64,000 nt of DNA from the NCBI RefSeq assembly GCF_030408915.1, contig NZ_CP047654.1:2232001-2296000 (forward strand), given 5' to 3'. Positions 27,195 through 34,706 of this stretch are shown here, piece by piece (within the stretch, counting starts at the first letter, position 1; each line of letters begins with the position of its first letter). The stretch comes from Corynebacterium guangdongense. GTDB lineage: Bacteria > Actinomycetota > Actinomycetes > Mycobacteriales > Mycobacteriaceae. The position numbers and the translations under genes were made by a program. Below the pieces are notes generated by a model, which made no database searches, was not told where the DNA came from, and saw nothing but the letters and a program-made list of their open reading frames with translations.

Positions 27195-27363
27195 GACCCG
27201 GGCCAGGCGCGCCAGATTCGACGCGATGGTCCCTCGTGGCCTTCGCGCTGCCGCGGTGGCGACTCGGGTTGTCCACCGCCGTACTCGCTCACGACGGCAA
27301 CATTTTTCTCCCGAGCAGCGGCCTCTTCTGAAGCCGCCCGGAATCAGGTTTATCGTGGGAGGC

Positions 27364-27705
27364 ATGGATTCAGAGCTTGAACACGTCCTGCACCTGGAAC
27401 GGGAACTGCAGACCCCGTCCGTCCGGCGTGACCGCGAGCGGTTGACGGAGCTGCTCCACCCGGACTTCGTGGAGTTCGGGGCGTCAGGCAGGCGCTGGGA
27501 CCGCGACGCCATGCTCGACGACGTCGAGCGTGATCGACGGGTCATCCACATCAAGAAGCTTGAGGCCCGGACGCTGGCCGAAGACCTCATCCAGGTGTTC
27601 TGGCAGTCGAAGATCAACGAGCACAGGGCCCGACGATCCTCGCTGTGGAAGCGCACGGGCGGAACGTGGCGGATCATTCACCATCAGGCAACGCCCCTGA
27701 CATGA
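27364..27705 (+). CDS. DUF4440/SnoaL-like small protein (NTF2 fold)
   Basis: A 113-residue protein resembling the DUF4440 class: HLERELQTPSVRRDRERLTELL, then HPDFVEFGASGRRWDRDAML and a terminal WRIIHHQATPL. These have a cone-shaped NTF2 fold with an open pocket; function is unassigned. The ATG at 27364 follows GGGAGG. It stands alone between benK and clpP2, with a strong bidirectional hairpin after it. The 169 bp before it shows no gene. Confidence 0.75.
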   Translation: MDSELEHVLHLERELQTPSVRRDRERLTELLHPDFVEFGASGRRWDRDAMLDDVERDRRVIHIKKLEARTLAEDLIQVFWQSKINEHRARRSSLWKRTGGTWRIIHHQATPLT

Positions 27706-27708
27706 CGA

Positions 27709-27742
27709 CGGCGCCCCACCTTCATGGGAAGGTGGGGCGCCG
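27709..27742. terminator. Bidirectional terminator
   Basis: A perfect 14-bp stem, CGGCGCCCCACCTT (27709-27722) with 27729-27742, and a 6-nt loop. It lies between the convergent ends of the NTF2-like gene (27705) and clpP2 (27765). Confidence 0.85.
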
Positions 27743-27764
27743 CTGTGTCGCGTCGACAAGCGCT

Positions 27765-28397
27765 TTAGCCGTTGAGCTTACGGTAGTCGAAGACCTGGTC
27801 GACGATGCCGTACTCGACGGCTGCCTCGGCGGTGAGGATCTTGTCGCGGTCGGTGTCCTCGCGGACCTGCTGCGGGGTCTTTCCGGTGTGGCGTGCCAGG
27901 GTCTCCTCCATCTGGTGGCGCATCCGCTCGATTTCAGCGGCCTGGATCTCCAGGTCGGAGACCTGGCCCTGGGTCCCCTGGGTGGACGGCTGGTGGATCA
28001 GCACACGGGAGTTCGGCAGCAGGGCGCGCTTGCCCGGGGCGCCGGCCGCGAGGATGACGGCGGCGGCGGAGGCGGCCTGGCCCAGGCAGACGGTGGCGAC
28101 GTCGGGACGGACGTACTGCATGGTGTCGTAGATCGCCATCAGCGCCGTGAAGGAACCGCCCGGCGAGTTGATGTACATGGTGATGTCGCGGTCCGGGTCC
28201 TGGGACTCGAGGACCAGCAGCTGGGCCATGATGTCGTTCGCGGAGGTGTCGTCGACCTGGGTGCCCAGGAAGATGATGCGCTCCTCGAAGAGCTTGGAGT
28301 ACGGGTTGGTTTCCTTGGTGCCGTAGGACGACTGCTCGATAAACGACGGCAGGACGTAACGCGACTGCGGCATCTGCGGGGTGTTCATGGTGTTCAT
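27765..28397 (-). CDS. clpP2: ATP-dependent Clp protease proteolytic subunit 2
   Basis: A 210-residue serine peptidase of the ClpP family. The nucleophile Ser110 lies in GQAASAAA and His135 in LIHQPSTQG; the Asp is in the DTDRD segment near 181-185. Actinobacteria need two different ClpP rings, ClpP1 and ClpP2, working with ClpX or ClpC. It is 15 bp downstream of clpP1 in the same operon. Two in-frame ATGs (28397 and 28388) are possible; neither has ideal spacing from GAGAGGA. Confidence 0.96.
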   Translation of the reverse strand: MNTMNTPQMPQSRYVLPSFIEQSSYGTKETNPYSKLFEERIIFLGTQVDDTSANDIMAQLLVLESQDPDRDITMYINSPGGSFTALMAIYDTMQYVRPDVATVCLGQAASAAAVILAAGAPGKRALLPNSRVLIHQPSTQGTQGQVSDLEIQAAEIERMRHQMEETLARHTGKTPQQVREDTDRDKILTAEAAVEYGIVDQVFDYRKLNG

Positions 28398-28412
28398 TTT
28401 CCTCTCTATCCC

Positions 28413-29012
28413 TTAGTTACCGACGGAGCCCTGGGCGTGCTCGATCACGTGATCGACGATGCCGTACTCCTTGGCTTCCTGAGCGGTGAACCAGCGGTCG
28501 CGGTCCGAGTCCTTGGTCACCTGCTCGAAGGTCTGGCCGGTGTGCTCCGCGATGAGCTCGGCCATCTCGCGCTTGGTGGCGGCGAACTGCTCGGCCTGGA
28601 TGGAAATGTCGGCGGCGGTGCCACCGATGCCGGCGGAAGGCTGGTGCATCATGATGCGGGAATGCGGCAGGGCGTAACGCTTGCCCCTGGTGCCGCCCGA
28701 CAGGAGGAACTGGCCCATGGAGGCGGCCAGGCCCATGCCGTAGGTGGCGACGTCGTTCGGGACGAACTTCATCGTGTCGTAGATGGCCATGCCCGCGGTG
28801 ACGGATCCGCCCGGGGAGTTGATGTACAGCGAGATGTCGCGGTTCGGATCCTCGGCGGCCAGCAGCAGGATCTGCGCGCAGAGCTTGTTGGCGATCTCGT
28901 CGTCGACCTGCTGGCCGAGGAAGATGATGCGCTCGCGCAGCAGACGCTCGTAAACGGAATCACCGAGGTTCATGCCTCCGCCCGGGGAGGTCATGGAGAG
29001 CTTGTCAGTCAT
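28413..29012 (-). CDS. clpP1: ATP-dependent Clp protease proteolytic subunit 1
   Basis: A 199-residue ClpP paralogue. Catalytic residues are Ser98 (GLAASMGQ) and His123 (MMHQPSAG), with Asp in the DSDRD region. The ATG at 29012 follows AGGAG by 11 nt; the frame is open upstream but the N-terminus [13 protein letters not shown] is typical. First gene of clpP1P2. A ClgR-type box lies about 86 bp upstream, in line with ClgR activation known for this operon in C. glutamicum. Confidence 0.96.
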   Translation of the reverse strand: MTDKLSMTSPGGGMNLGDSVYERLLRERIIFLGQQVDDEIANKLCAQILLLAAEDPNRDISLYINSPGGSVTAGMAIYDTMKFVPNDVATYGMGLAASMGQFLLSGGTRGKRYALPHSRIMMHQPSAGIGGTAADISIQAEQFAATKREMAELIAEHTGQTFEQVTKDSDRDRWFTAQEAKEYGIVDHVIEHAQGSVGN

Positions 29013-29097
29013 GTTCGTGGACACTCCTGTTTGTGTAAATCTGTCTTTGGCTTTCAATGACACCACCCTACTAGCGTCCCCGCCCCAGCCGCCCTTC

Positions 29098-29115
29098 TGT
29101 TCGCTGACAGCGTCG
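29098..29115 (-). promoter_or_regulatory. ClgR box upstream of clpP1P2
   Basis: TGTTCGCTGACAGCGTCG has the core CGCTGACAGCG, which fits the published actinobacterial ClgR consensus WNNWCGCYNANRGCGWWS at 17 of 18 positions. It lies in the clpP1/alcohol-dehydrogenase divergent region, about 86 bp from the clpP1 start. Binding is inferred; the regulon is established for C. glutamicum. Confidence 0.75.
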
Positions 29116-29214
29116 CAACACAAACATTGATACTACCTTTTTGGGCGGGAAATCATTTCCGGGCGTAAGATCGAAAATGTACCTACAAAAACTCAACCGA
29201 AAGGTGGACCTTCC

Positions 29215-30165
29215 ATGAAGGCCTGGCAATTCACCACCACCCACGAACCACTCGTTCTCACAGAAGTTCCGGAGCCGAGCGCCGCTGCCGGTGAGGTCGT
29301 CCTCGACATGAAGGCCGCGGGCCTGTGCCACTCCGACGTCGGCCTCCTGGAGGACGAGGGCTGGCTGGCCCTTCTGGCCAAGCAGCCGATCACGATCGGC
29401 CATGAGAACGCGGGCGTCGTGGCCGAGGTCGGTGAGGGCGTCACCGATTTCAAGGTCGGCGACCGGGTCGGCGTCTGTCCGACAGCGGAAGGCGTCGGCG
29501 CTCCGGGTTACGCGTTTGACGGCGGATTCGCCCCGAAGATGGCTGTTCCCGCCGCCGCACTGGTACCGCTGCCGGACGAGGTCGACTTCCGCAACGGTGC
29601 CGCCGCCACCGACGCGGGCATGACCTCCTACCACGCGATGGTCACCCGCGGCGGCGCCAAGGAGGGCGACAAGGTCGGCGTCATCGGCCTCGGCGGCCTG
29701 GGCCAACTGGGTGCCCGCGCCGCTGTTCTGCTGGGCGCGGAGGTGTATGTCGCGGAAGTCAACGAGAAGGTGTGGCCGCTGGCCACTGAGATCGGCGCCA
29801 CGGACGTCAAGGCGGCGATCACCGACTTCGAGGACGTGGAGTTCGACGTCATCGTCGATTACGCCGGCTTCGGGACCACCACCGATCAGGCGATCAGCGC
29901 CGTCCGACCGGGCGGCACCGTCGTCCAGGTCGGAATGGGCAAGCTTGAGGCCACCATCAACACCCGTAACCTGATCACCAAGGCCGTCAACCTGCTCGGT
30001 TCCGTCGGCGGCACCAAGGAGGACGTCGCCGGCGTCTACGCGCTCATGGCCACCGGAAAGATGAACCCGACCATCACCACCATCAGCTTCGACGAGATTC
30101 CGGAGGGGCTGGAGAAGCTCCACCGCGGCGAGATCGTCGGCCGCCTGGTCGCCTCCTACGAGTAG
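29215..30165 (+). CDS. Medium-chain alcohol dehydrogenase, compact form
   Basis: A 316-residue MDR-superfamily protein. Catalytic zinc ligands Cys (GLCHSD) and His (IGHENAG) are present, and the cofactor motif is GVIGLGGLGQLGA. The four-Cys structural zinc lobe of classical ADHs is missing: the region reads GVCPTAEGVGAPGYAFDGG, which explains the short length. The third zinc position appears to be Asp (AATDAGMTSYH). It is divergent from clpP1 with AAAGGTGG before the ATG and ends at a strong terminator. Substrate unknown. Confidence 0.85.
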   Translation: MKAWQFTTTHEPLVLTEVPEPSAAAGEVVLDMKAAGLCHSDVGLLEDEGWLALLAKQPITIGHENAGVVAEVGEGVTDFKVGDRVGVCPTAEGVGAPGYAFDGGFAPKMAVPAAALVPLPDEVDFRNGAAATDAGMTSYHAMVTRGGAKEGDKVGVIGLGGLGQLGARAAVLLGAEVYVAEVNEKVWPLATEIGATDVKAAITDFEDVEFDVIVDYAGFGTTTDQAISAVRPGGTVVQVGMGKLEATINTRNLITKAVNLLGSVGGTKEDVAGVYALMATGKMNPTITTISFDEIPEGLEKLHRGEIVGRLVASYE

Positions 30166-30194
30166 CCCCCGGCGACACACACCGGAAACGACGG

Positions 30195-30223
30195 ACCCCG
30201 CCACGCGCTGCGCGTGGCGGGGT
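30195..30223. terminator. Bidirectional terminator between ADH gene and tig
   Basis: ACCCCGCCACGCG (30195-30207) pairs perfectly with 30211-30223 over a 3-nt loop, followed by TTCTCGTTT. It lies between the stops of the ADH gene (30165) and tig (30248). Confidence 0.88.
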
Positions 30224-30247
30224 TCTCGTTTGCGGGGAGAGGGCCGC

Positions 30248-31636
30248 TTACTTCTCGCTGGCCTCGTCCTCGGAGGTGGTGACGTCCTGATCGGTCAGCT
30301 CAGCGTTCTCATCCTCGATCTCGCCGAAGTACTCGTTCGGGTCGACCTCGTTGCCCTCGTCGTCCGTGACGGAGACGCGGGTGATGGCGGTGGCCAGGGC
30401 CTTGCCGCGGCGGACGTCGGCGAACAGGTTGCCGATCTGGTTGGCCTGCTGCAGCTGCTGGACGAACTGGCCCGGGTCCATGCCGTAGGACTGCGCGGTG
30501 AAGAGGATGTGGTCGGTGAGCTCCTGCTGGGAGACCTCCGGGGACTCCTCGTCAGCGACGGCGTCCAGGAACAGCTGGGTGCGGACGGACTCTTCGGCCT
30601 GCTCGCGGGACTTCTGGTCGAACTCCTCGCGGGTGGTGCCCTGAGCCTCGAGCAGCTGGGCCAGGGCCTTCTCGTCGTGAGCCATCTGACCCAGGAGCTG
30701 GTGCAGCTGGGAGTGGACCTGCTCGTCGACGATGGACTCCGGCAGAGCGAAGTCGGCCTCGGCCAGGGCGGCCTTGAGGACCTCGTCGCGGATGTCGCCG
30801 GCCTGCTGGCCCTTCTTCTGCTCGGCGAGCTGCGCCTTGGTGCTCTCGCGGAGCTCCTCGACGGTGTCGAACTCGGAGGCCATCTGAGCGAAGTCGTCGT
30901 CGAGCTCCGGGAGCTTGCGCTCCTTGGTCTGCTGGACGTGGACCTTTATGGTGGCCTCCTGGCCCGCGTACTCGCCGGACTCGATCGTGGAGGTGAACTC
31001 GCCGTCCTCGTCGGTCTTCAGGCCGCGCAGAGCGGTGTCGAGGCCCTTGATCAGGGAGTCGTCGCCGATCTGGTAGGACAGGCCCTCGGTGGAGGCTTCC
31101 TCGATCTTCTTGCCGTCGATCTCCGCCTCGAGGTCGATGATGGCGAAGTCGCCGGTCTTCAGCTTGCGCTTGGTGTCCTTGAGCTCACCGAAACGCTCAC
31201 GCAGCTTGTCCAGCTCCTCGTTGACCGCGTCCTCGTCGACCTTGATGGCCGGGACGGTGACGTCGAAGGAGGCGAAGTCCGGGACGGTGATCTCCGGGCG
31301 GATGTCGACCTCGGCGGTGAACTCGACGAAGTCGTTGTCCTCGATCTTGGAAATGTCGATCTGCGGCTGGGAGATGACCTTGAGGTCGTTCTCCTCGCAC
31401 GCCTGCTCGTACTTGGTCGGGAGCATGTCGTTGATGACCTGCTCCAGGATCTGGCCGCGACCGAAGCGGGCGTCGATAAGCTGGCGCGGCGCCTTGCCCT
31501 TACGGAAACCCGGGAGGGTGACCTGCGCCCCGACCGTCTTGTACGCCTGGTCGATTTCCTTGTCGAGTTCGCTGAACGGAACGTTGACGGTCAGCTTCAC
31601 GCGGGTGTCGCTGAGCTTCTCGACGGAAGTCTTCAC
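30248..31636 (-). CDS. tig: Trigger factor
   Basis: A 462-residue ribosome-associated chaperone and prolyl isomerase. The N-terminal ribosome-binding signature [13 protein letters not shown] is at about residues 43-55. The FKBP-like domain is central, the helical chaperone domain follows, and the tail is acidic and disordered (from about 430). It is a single gene between the ADH gene and tRNA-Pro; in many bacteria tig heads clpP operons, here clpP1P2 is nearby but separate. Confidence 0.97.
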   Translation of the reverse strand: MKTSVEKLSDTRVKLTVNVPFSELDKEIDQAYKTVGAQVTLPGFRKGKAPRQLIDARFGRGQILEQVINDMLPTKYEQACEENDLKVISQPQIDISKIEDNDFVEFTAEVDIRPEITVPDFASFDVTVPAIKVDEDAVNEELDKLRERFGELKDTKRKLKTGDFAIIDLEAEIDGKKIEEASTEGLSYQIGDDSLIKGLDTALRGLKTDEDGEFTSTIESGEYAGQEATIKVHVQQTKERKLPELDDDFAQMASEFDTVEELRESTKAQLAEQKKGQQAGDIRDEVLKAALAEADFALPESIVDEQVHSQLHQLLGQMAHDEKALAQLLEAQGTTREEFDQKSREQAEESVRTQLFLDAVADEESPEVSQQELTDHILFTAQSYGMDPGQFVQQLQQANQIGNLFADVRRGKALATAITRVSVTDDEGNEVDPNEYFGEIEDENAELTDQDVTTSEDEASEK

Positions 31637-31699
31637 GGGATACTCTCCTGGTCGTTTTGTCTTCTAATAGTCCGACGGAGTCCCGGAGGACCCCTTGAG

Positions 31700-31773
31700 T
31701 CGGGGCGACAGGATTTGAACCTGCGACCCCCTGCTCCCAAAGCAGGTGCGCTACCAAACTGCGCCACGCCCCG
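31700..31773 (-). tRNA. tRNA-Pro (anticodon UGG)
   Basis: A 74-nt cloverleaf on the minus strand. The acceptor stem CGGGGCG pairs with CGCCCCG, discriminator A; the anticodon arm CCTGC-TTTGGGA-GCAGG gives anticodon TGG; the T arm has GGTTCAAAT. CCA is not encoded. Just upstream of tig on the same strand. Confidence 0.96.
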
Positions 31774-31887
31774 TACACGCCAGTTGGTCTGGTCCGCATA
31801 CGAGAGGCCACTTTACAGCCTCTGTTTCACCAGCCGGATCATCGGGTCCTGATTAACCCGAAATTCACGCCCGGTCCCAACAAAACA

Positions 31888-31922
31888 GCACCGCCGCCAG
31901 CAGTTCATGCCGACGGCGGTGC
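31888..31922 (-). terminator. Terminator of the tRNA-Gly transcript
   Basis: GCACCGCCG (31888-31896) pairs with CGGCGGTGC (31914-31922). In the minus direction a TGTTTTGTT tract follows. It lies directly after tRNA-Gly. The rest of 31774-31887 shows no gene. Confidence 0.75.
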
Positions 31923-31935
31923 ACTCCGTTGGTGG

Positions 31936-32007
31936 AGGGGATGACGGGAATCGAACCCGCGTCTTCAGCTTGGAAGGCTGAGGTATTAGCCACTATACGA
32001 CATCCCC
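31936..32007 (-). tRNA. tRNA-Gly (anticodon UCC)
   Basis: A 72-nt cloverleaf on the minus strand. The acceptor GGGGATG pairs with CATCCCC; the anticodon arm TCAGC-CTTCCAA-GCTGA gives TCC; the T arm GGGTTCGATTCCC is standard. CCA is not encoded. A hairpin and T tract follow. Confidence 0.96.
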
Positions 32008-32199
32008 AGTCGCCTCAGATTGCTCTGCGACAATCAGCCATCCTAGTGCAGATCACCGCGGATCCCCAAAACACCCTCCCCACATGCCCGATTGCGTCCA
32101 GCGCGGGAACACAGCGGGAGCAGCGGCCGTTGAACCAGTCAGTAGGGTTGGTGGCATCACCCGCCCGACGCCCGGTATCGACGAAGGACCCTGTCACCC

Positions 32200-33036
32200 A
32201 TGATTGAACTGCTGCTCATCCTCGCCATCCTCGGTGGTGGCGCCTACCTGCTGGCCAGCCGGCAGACGAATAATAAGAACGCCCAGCTCGAGCAGGTTCA
32301 GCTTGCCGACGCCCAGGCCGACGCCCGCCGATGGATTGAGCGGCTGGGCAACCAGGTCCTGACGATTTCCGGCACCGACACCGCCTCCACCCAGGCCATG
32401 GCCGACGCCTCCGAACGCTACAATTCCGCGGCCTCCGCAATCTCCACGGCCACCACCGTGAAGCAGGCCCAGCTGGCACGCGAGTCCGCCCTGGAAGGCA
32501 TGCATTACGTCAACGCCGCCCGCGAGATCATGGGCATGCCGGCCGGCCCGGAAATTCCGCCACTGGCGGGTCAGCGCAACGCGGGCCGGGTCACCGAGCG
32601 CCGCACCATCGAGCACGAGGGGCAGACGCTGACCGCCTCCCCGGTGGCCACCGACGAGACCCCCAATTACTATCCGGGCGGCAACGTCGCTGGCCGTCCG
32701 GTCCCGGCCGGCTGGTACTCCTCCCCGTGGTGGGCCTCGGCCATGATGTCGGGCATGTGGACCATGAGCTCGATGATGATGTTCTCCGCGATGTTCTCGG
32801 GCATGAGCGGCGTCGGGTACGGGCAGGACGCCTGGGCCGCCGGTTACGGCGAGGGCCTCGAGGATGGCGCGGCCGGTGACCTCGGCGGCGAAGACATGGG
32901 CGGCGACATGGGAGAGATGGGCGGCGAAGACATGGGCGGTGACGGCGGCGGATTCTTCGGCGGCGACGGCGGCCTCTTCGGCGGTGGCGGTGACGGCGGC
33001 GGAATGGACTTCGGCTTCGACTTCGGTTTCGACTAG
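32200..33036 (+). CDS. Membrane-anchored protein with Gly/Asp/Met-rich tail (DUF1542-like)
   Basis: A 278-residue protein. Residues 2-19 form one membrane segment (IELLLILAILGGGAYLLAS). A predicted helical domain (about 28-115) follows, Gln/Ala-rich. A Trp/Met-rich patch (WWASAMMSGMWTMSSMMMF) comes next, then a low-complexity tail of Gly, Asp, Glu and Phe with GGEDMGGD repeats and a DFGFDFGFD end. I associate it with corynebacterial DUF1542-type proteins, function unknown. AAGGACC precedes the ATG. The 192 bp upstream shows nothing beyond a likely promoter. Confidence 0.75.
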   Translation: MIELLLILAILGGGAYLLASRQTNNKNAQLEQVQLADAQADARRWIERLGNQVLTISGTDTASTQAMADASERYNSAASAISTATTVKQAQLARESALEGMHYVNAAREIMGMPAGPEIPPLAGQRNAGRVTERRTIEHEGQTLTASPVATDETPNYYPGGNVAGRPVPAGWYSSPWWASAMMSGMWTMSSMMMFSAMFSGMSGVGYGQDAWAAGYGEGLEDGAAGDLGGEDMGGDMGEMGGEDMGGDGGGFFGGDGGLFGGGGDGGGMDFGFDFGFD

Positions 33037-33073
33037 CCGGCCCCTGGCCCGGCGCCACCGCGGGAAAAGCAGG

Positions 33074-33098
33074 GCACCGGTGCGTCGGGCACCGGTGC
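33074..33098. terminator. Tandem-palindrome terminator
   Basis: Two copies of the palindrome GCACCGGTGC (33074-33083 and 33089-33098) pair with each other over a GTCGG loop. It lies between the convergent membrane-protein gene and rpiB. On the minus strand CTTTTCC follows. Confidence 0.7.
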
Positions 33099-33111
33099 GG
33101 GACGAGACGGG

Positions 33112-33588
33112 CTAGTTCTGGGCCGGGACCTCCGGCGCGACGCCGGAGTTCTCGTATTCGGAGATGATGTCGATGCGGCGCTGGTGGCGCTCGGTACCTT
33201 CCCACTCGCCGGCGAGGAAGGCGTCCACGATGGCCTTGGCCTCCTCCTCGGAGTGCATGCGGCCGCCGATGCCAATCAGCTGGGCGTTGTTGTGCTGGCG
33301 GGCCAGGCTGGCGGTCTCCGGGGACCAGGCCAGGGCGCAGCGGGCGCCCGGGACCTTGTTCGCGGCGATCTGCTCTCCGTTGCCGGAACCGCCGAACACG
33401 AGGCCGAGGGAACCCGGATCGTTGACGGTGCGGGAGGCTGCTTCAATGCAGAAGGCCGGGTAGTCGTCGGCGGCGTCGTAGACGTGGGCGCCGCAGTCGA
33501 TGGCTTCGTGGCCGAGGGACTCGAGGTGCTCCTTGATGACGTTCTTCATCTCAAAACCGGCGTGGTCTGCTCCGAGGTAAATGCGCAT
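33112..33588 (-). CDS. rpiB: Ribose-5-phosphate isomerase B
   Basis: A 158-residue RpiB/LacAB enzyme interconverting ribose-5-P and ribulose-5-P. It starts MRIYLGADHAGFEMK; the active-site loop GGSGNGEQIAANK matches the actinobacterial type, in which a Glu replaces the Cys of E. coli RpiB. RHNNAQLIGIGGR carries phosphate-binding residues. It is a single gene on the minus strand in the core region. Confidence 0.95.
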   Translation of the reverse strand: MRIYLGADHAGFEMKNVIKEHLESLGHEAIDCGAHVYDAADDYPAFCIEAASRTVNDPGSLGLVFGGSGNGEQIAANKVPGARCALAWSPETASLARQHNNAQLIGIGGRMHSEEEAKAIVDAFLAGEWEGTERHQRRIDIISEYENSGVAPEVPAQN

Positions 33589-33619
33589 GACTGTGAGTCT
33601 AGCCTGACCCGTTGCCCCG

Positions 33620-33898
33620 CTACTTGACCTCCCTGAAGCTTCGGGTCGGGGTGCGTTCCGCGTCCTCCCGGGTGACGTTGCGGTAGATCAGCCAGACGCC
33701 GAGGGCCAGCAGCGCCAGGGGCAGGAGCTTGAACAGCACACCCAGCGCCCAGAGGAACGCCCCGAGGACGCCGAGCGCTCCGGCGAGGGCGGTGAGGGCG
33801 GCCAGCCCCAGGGACAGGGTCTTGTTCGAACTCCAGGCGGTATGGGCGCCGAGGCCCGCGACCACGGCGATGACGATGGCGGTGACGGTGAAACTCAT
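33620..33898 (-). CDS. Small membrane protein
   Basis: A 92-residue hydrophobic protein with three likely membrane segments (about 3-21, 26-45, 50-72) and a charged C-terminal tail (NVTREDAERTPTRSF). I use the ATG at 33898, 9 nt inside an alternative GTG start, because GGGG lies just upstream. I do not recognise a family. It is 31 bp upstream of rpiB on the same strand, so cotranscription is possible. Confidence 0.65.
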   Translation of the reverse strand: MSFTVTAIVIAVVAGLGAHTAWSSNKTLSLGLAALTALAGALGVLGAFLWALGVLFKLLPLALLALGVWLIYRNVTREDAERTPTRSFREVK

Positions 33899-33948
33899 GT
33901 GCCCCACTGTAGGGACGTCACTGGCCCCGGTCCCGGAAAAGCACGGAG

Positions 33949-33980
33949 CCCCCAGCCAATGCGTAGCGCATGGCCAGGGG
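33949..33980 (-). terminator. Imperfect hairpin after the DsbA-like gene
   Basis: CCCC...AATGCG pairs with CGCAT...GGGG around a TAG loop, with a bulge and two mismatches. It lies 14 bp past the stop of the DsbA-like gene. Confidence 0.4.
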
Positions 33981-33993
33981 CCTGTGGAACGGG

Positions 33994-34608
33994 TTAGTTC
34001 TGCGGGTTCTCGAAGCGGTGGCGCTTGGCCTCGAAGAAGTAGGGGTAGGCGGCGAGCGTGGCGTAGGCGTCGAAAAGCTCTCCGGACTCCTCCCCCTCCG
34101 GGTAGCGGGTGATGACCGGGCCGAAGAAGGCGTTGTCCTCGACCTGGACGACCGGGGTGCCGGCGTCCGAGCCGACGGCGTCCTGGCCGGCCTGGTGGTA
34201 GGCGCGCAGGTCGGCGTCCATTTCCTCGGTGTTGGCGACCTCCGCGTAGGAGGCGTCCAGCCCGACCTTCGCCAGGGCGTCCTTGATGATCTCGTCGTAG
34301 GCGCCGAAGTCGGACTTGCCCGCCTGGTCCTGGGTATGGAGGATCTCACCCATCGCGGTGTAGAGCTCGTCGACCTTCTCCGGCTGCTCGTTCTTGACCT
34401 TCGCGAAGACGCGTGCCGGGCCCCAGTTGGCCTTCATCTTTTCGGCGTAGTCGGCCGGGATGTCGGCGTTCTCGTTGAGGACGGACAGCGACATCGGGAT
34501 GAACTCGAGGTCGATCTCGCGGTGCTTCTCGACCTCCTTGATCCAGCGGGAGGTCTTCCATGCGAACGGGCAGGAGACGTCGAACCAGAATTTCACGCGG
34601 GTAGCCAT
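33994..34608 (-). CDS. DsbA-family thiol oxidoreductase, single-Cys variant (mycothiol nitroreductase-like)
   Basis: A 204-residue thioredoxin-fold protein closely resembling the mycothiol-dependent reductase Rv2466c of M. tuberculosis: FWFDVSCPF, TSRWI.EVEK, MSLSVLNEN, GTPVVQVED, AFFGPV and YPYFFEAKR. The Rv2466c active site CPWC is CPFA here (Cys13-Pro-Phe-Ala16), so the resolving Cys and the Trp are lost. A monothiol mechanism using mycothiol is plausible. No signal peptide is seen, so it is cytoplasmic. It is divergent from pepN. Confidence 0.85.
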   Translation of the reverse strand: MATRVKFWFDVSCPFAWKTSRWIKEVEKHREIDLEFIPMSLSVLNENADIPADYAEKMKANWGPARVFAKVKNEQPEKVDELYTAMGEILHTQDQAGKSDFGAYDEIIKDALAKVGLDASYAEVANTEEMDADLRAYHQAGQDAVGSDAGTPVVQVEDNAFFGPVITRYPEGEESGELFDAYATLAAYPYFFEAKRHRFENPQN

Positions 34609-34706
34609 GAATCAGAGCCTTTCATTTTAAATTTCATCTAATTGATGCGTGTGGCCCAGCATAGCCGAAAATCCGCGCCCCGCCAGCCCGGTCTACCCTG
34701 GCGGGC

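Noticed and set aside
31774..31887. A small RNA gene between tRNA-Pro and tRNA-Gly
   Set aside because: No promoter-terminator pair or conserved structure beyond the tRNA-Gly terminator is seen.
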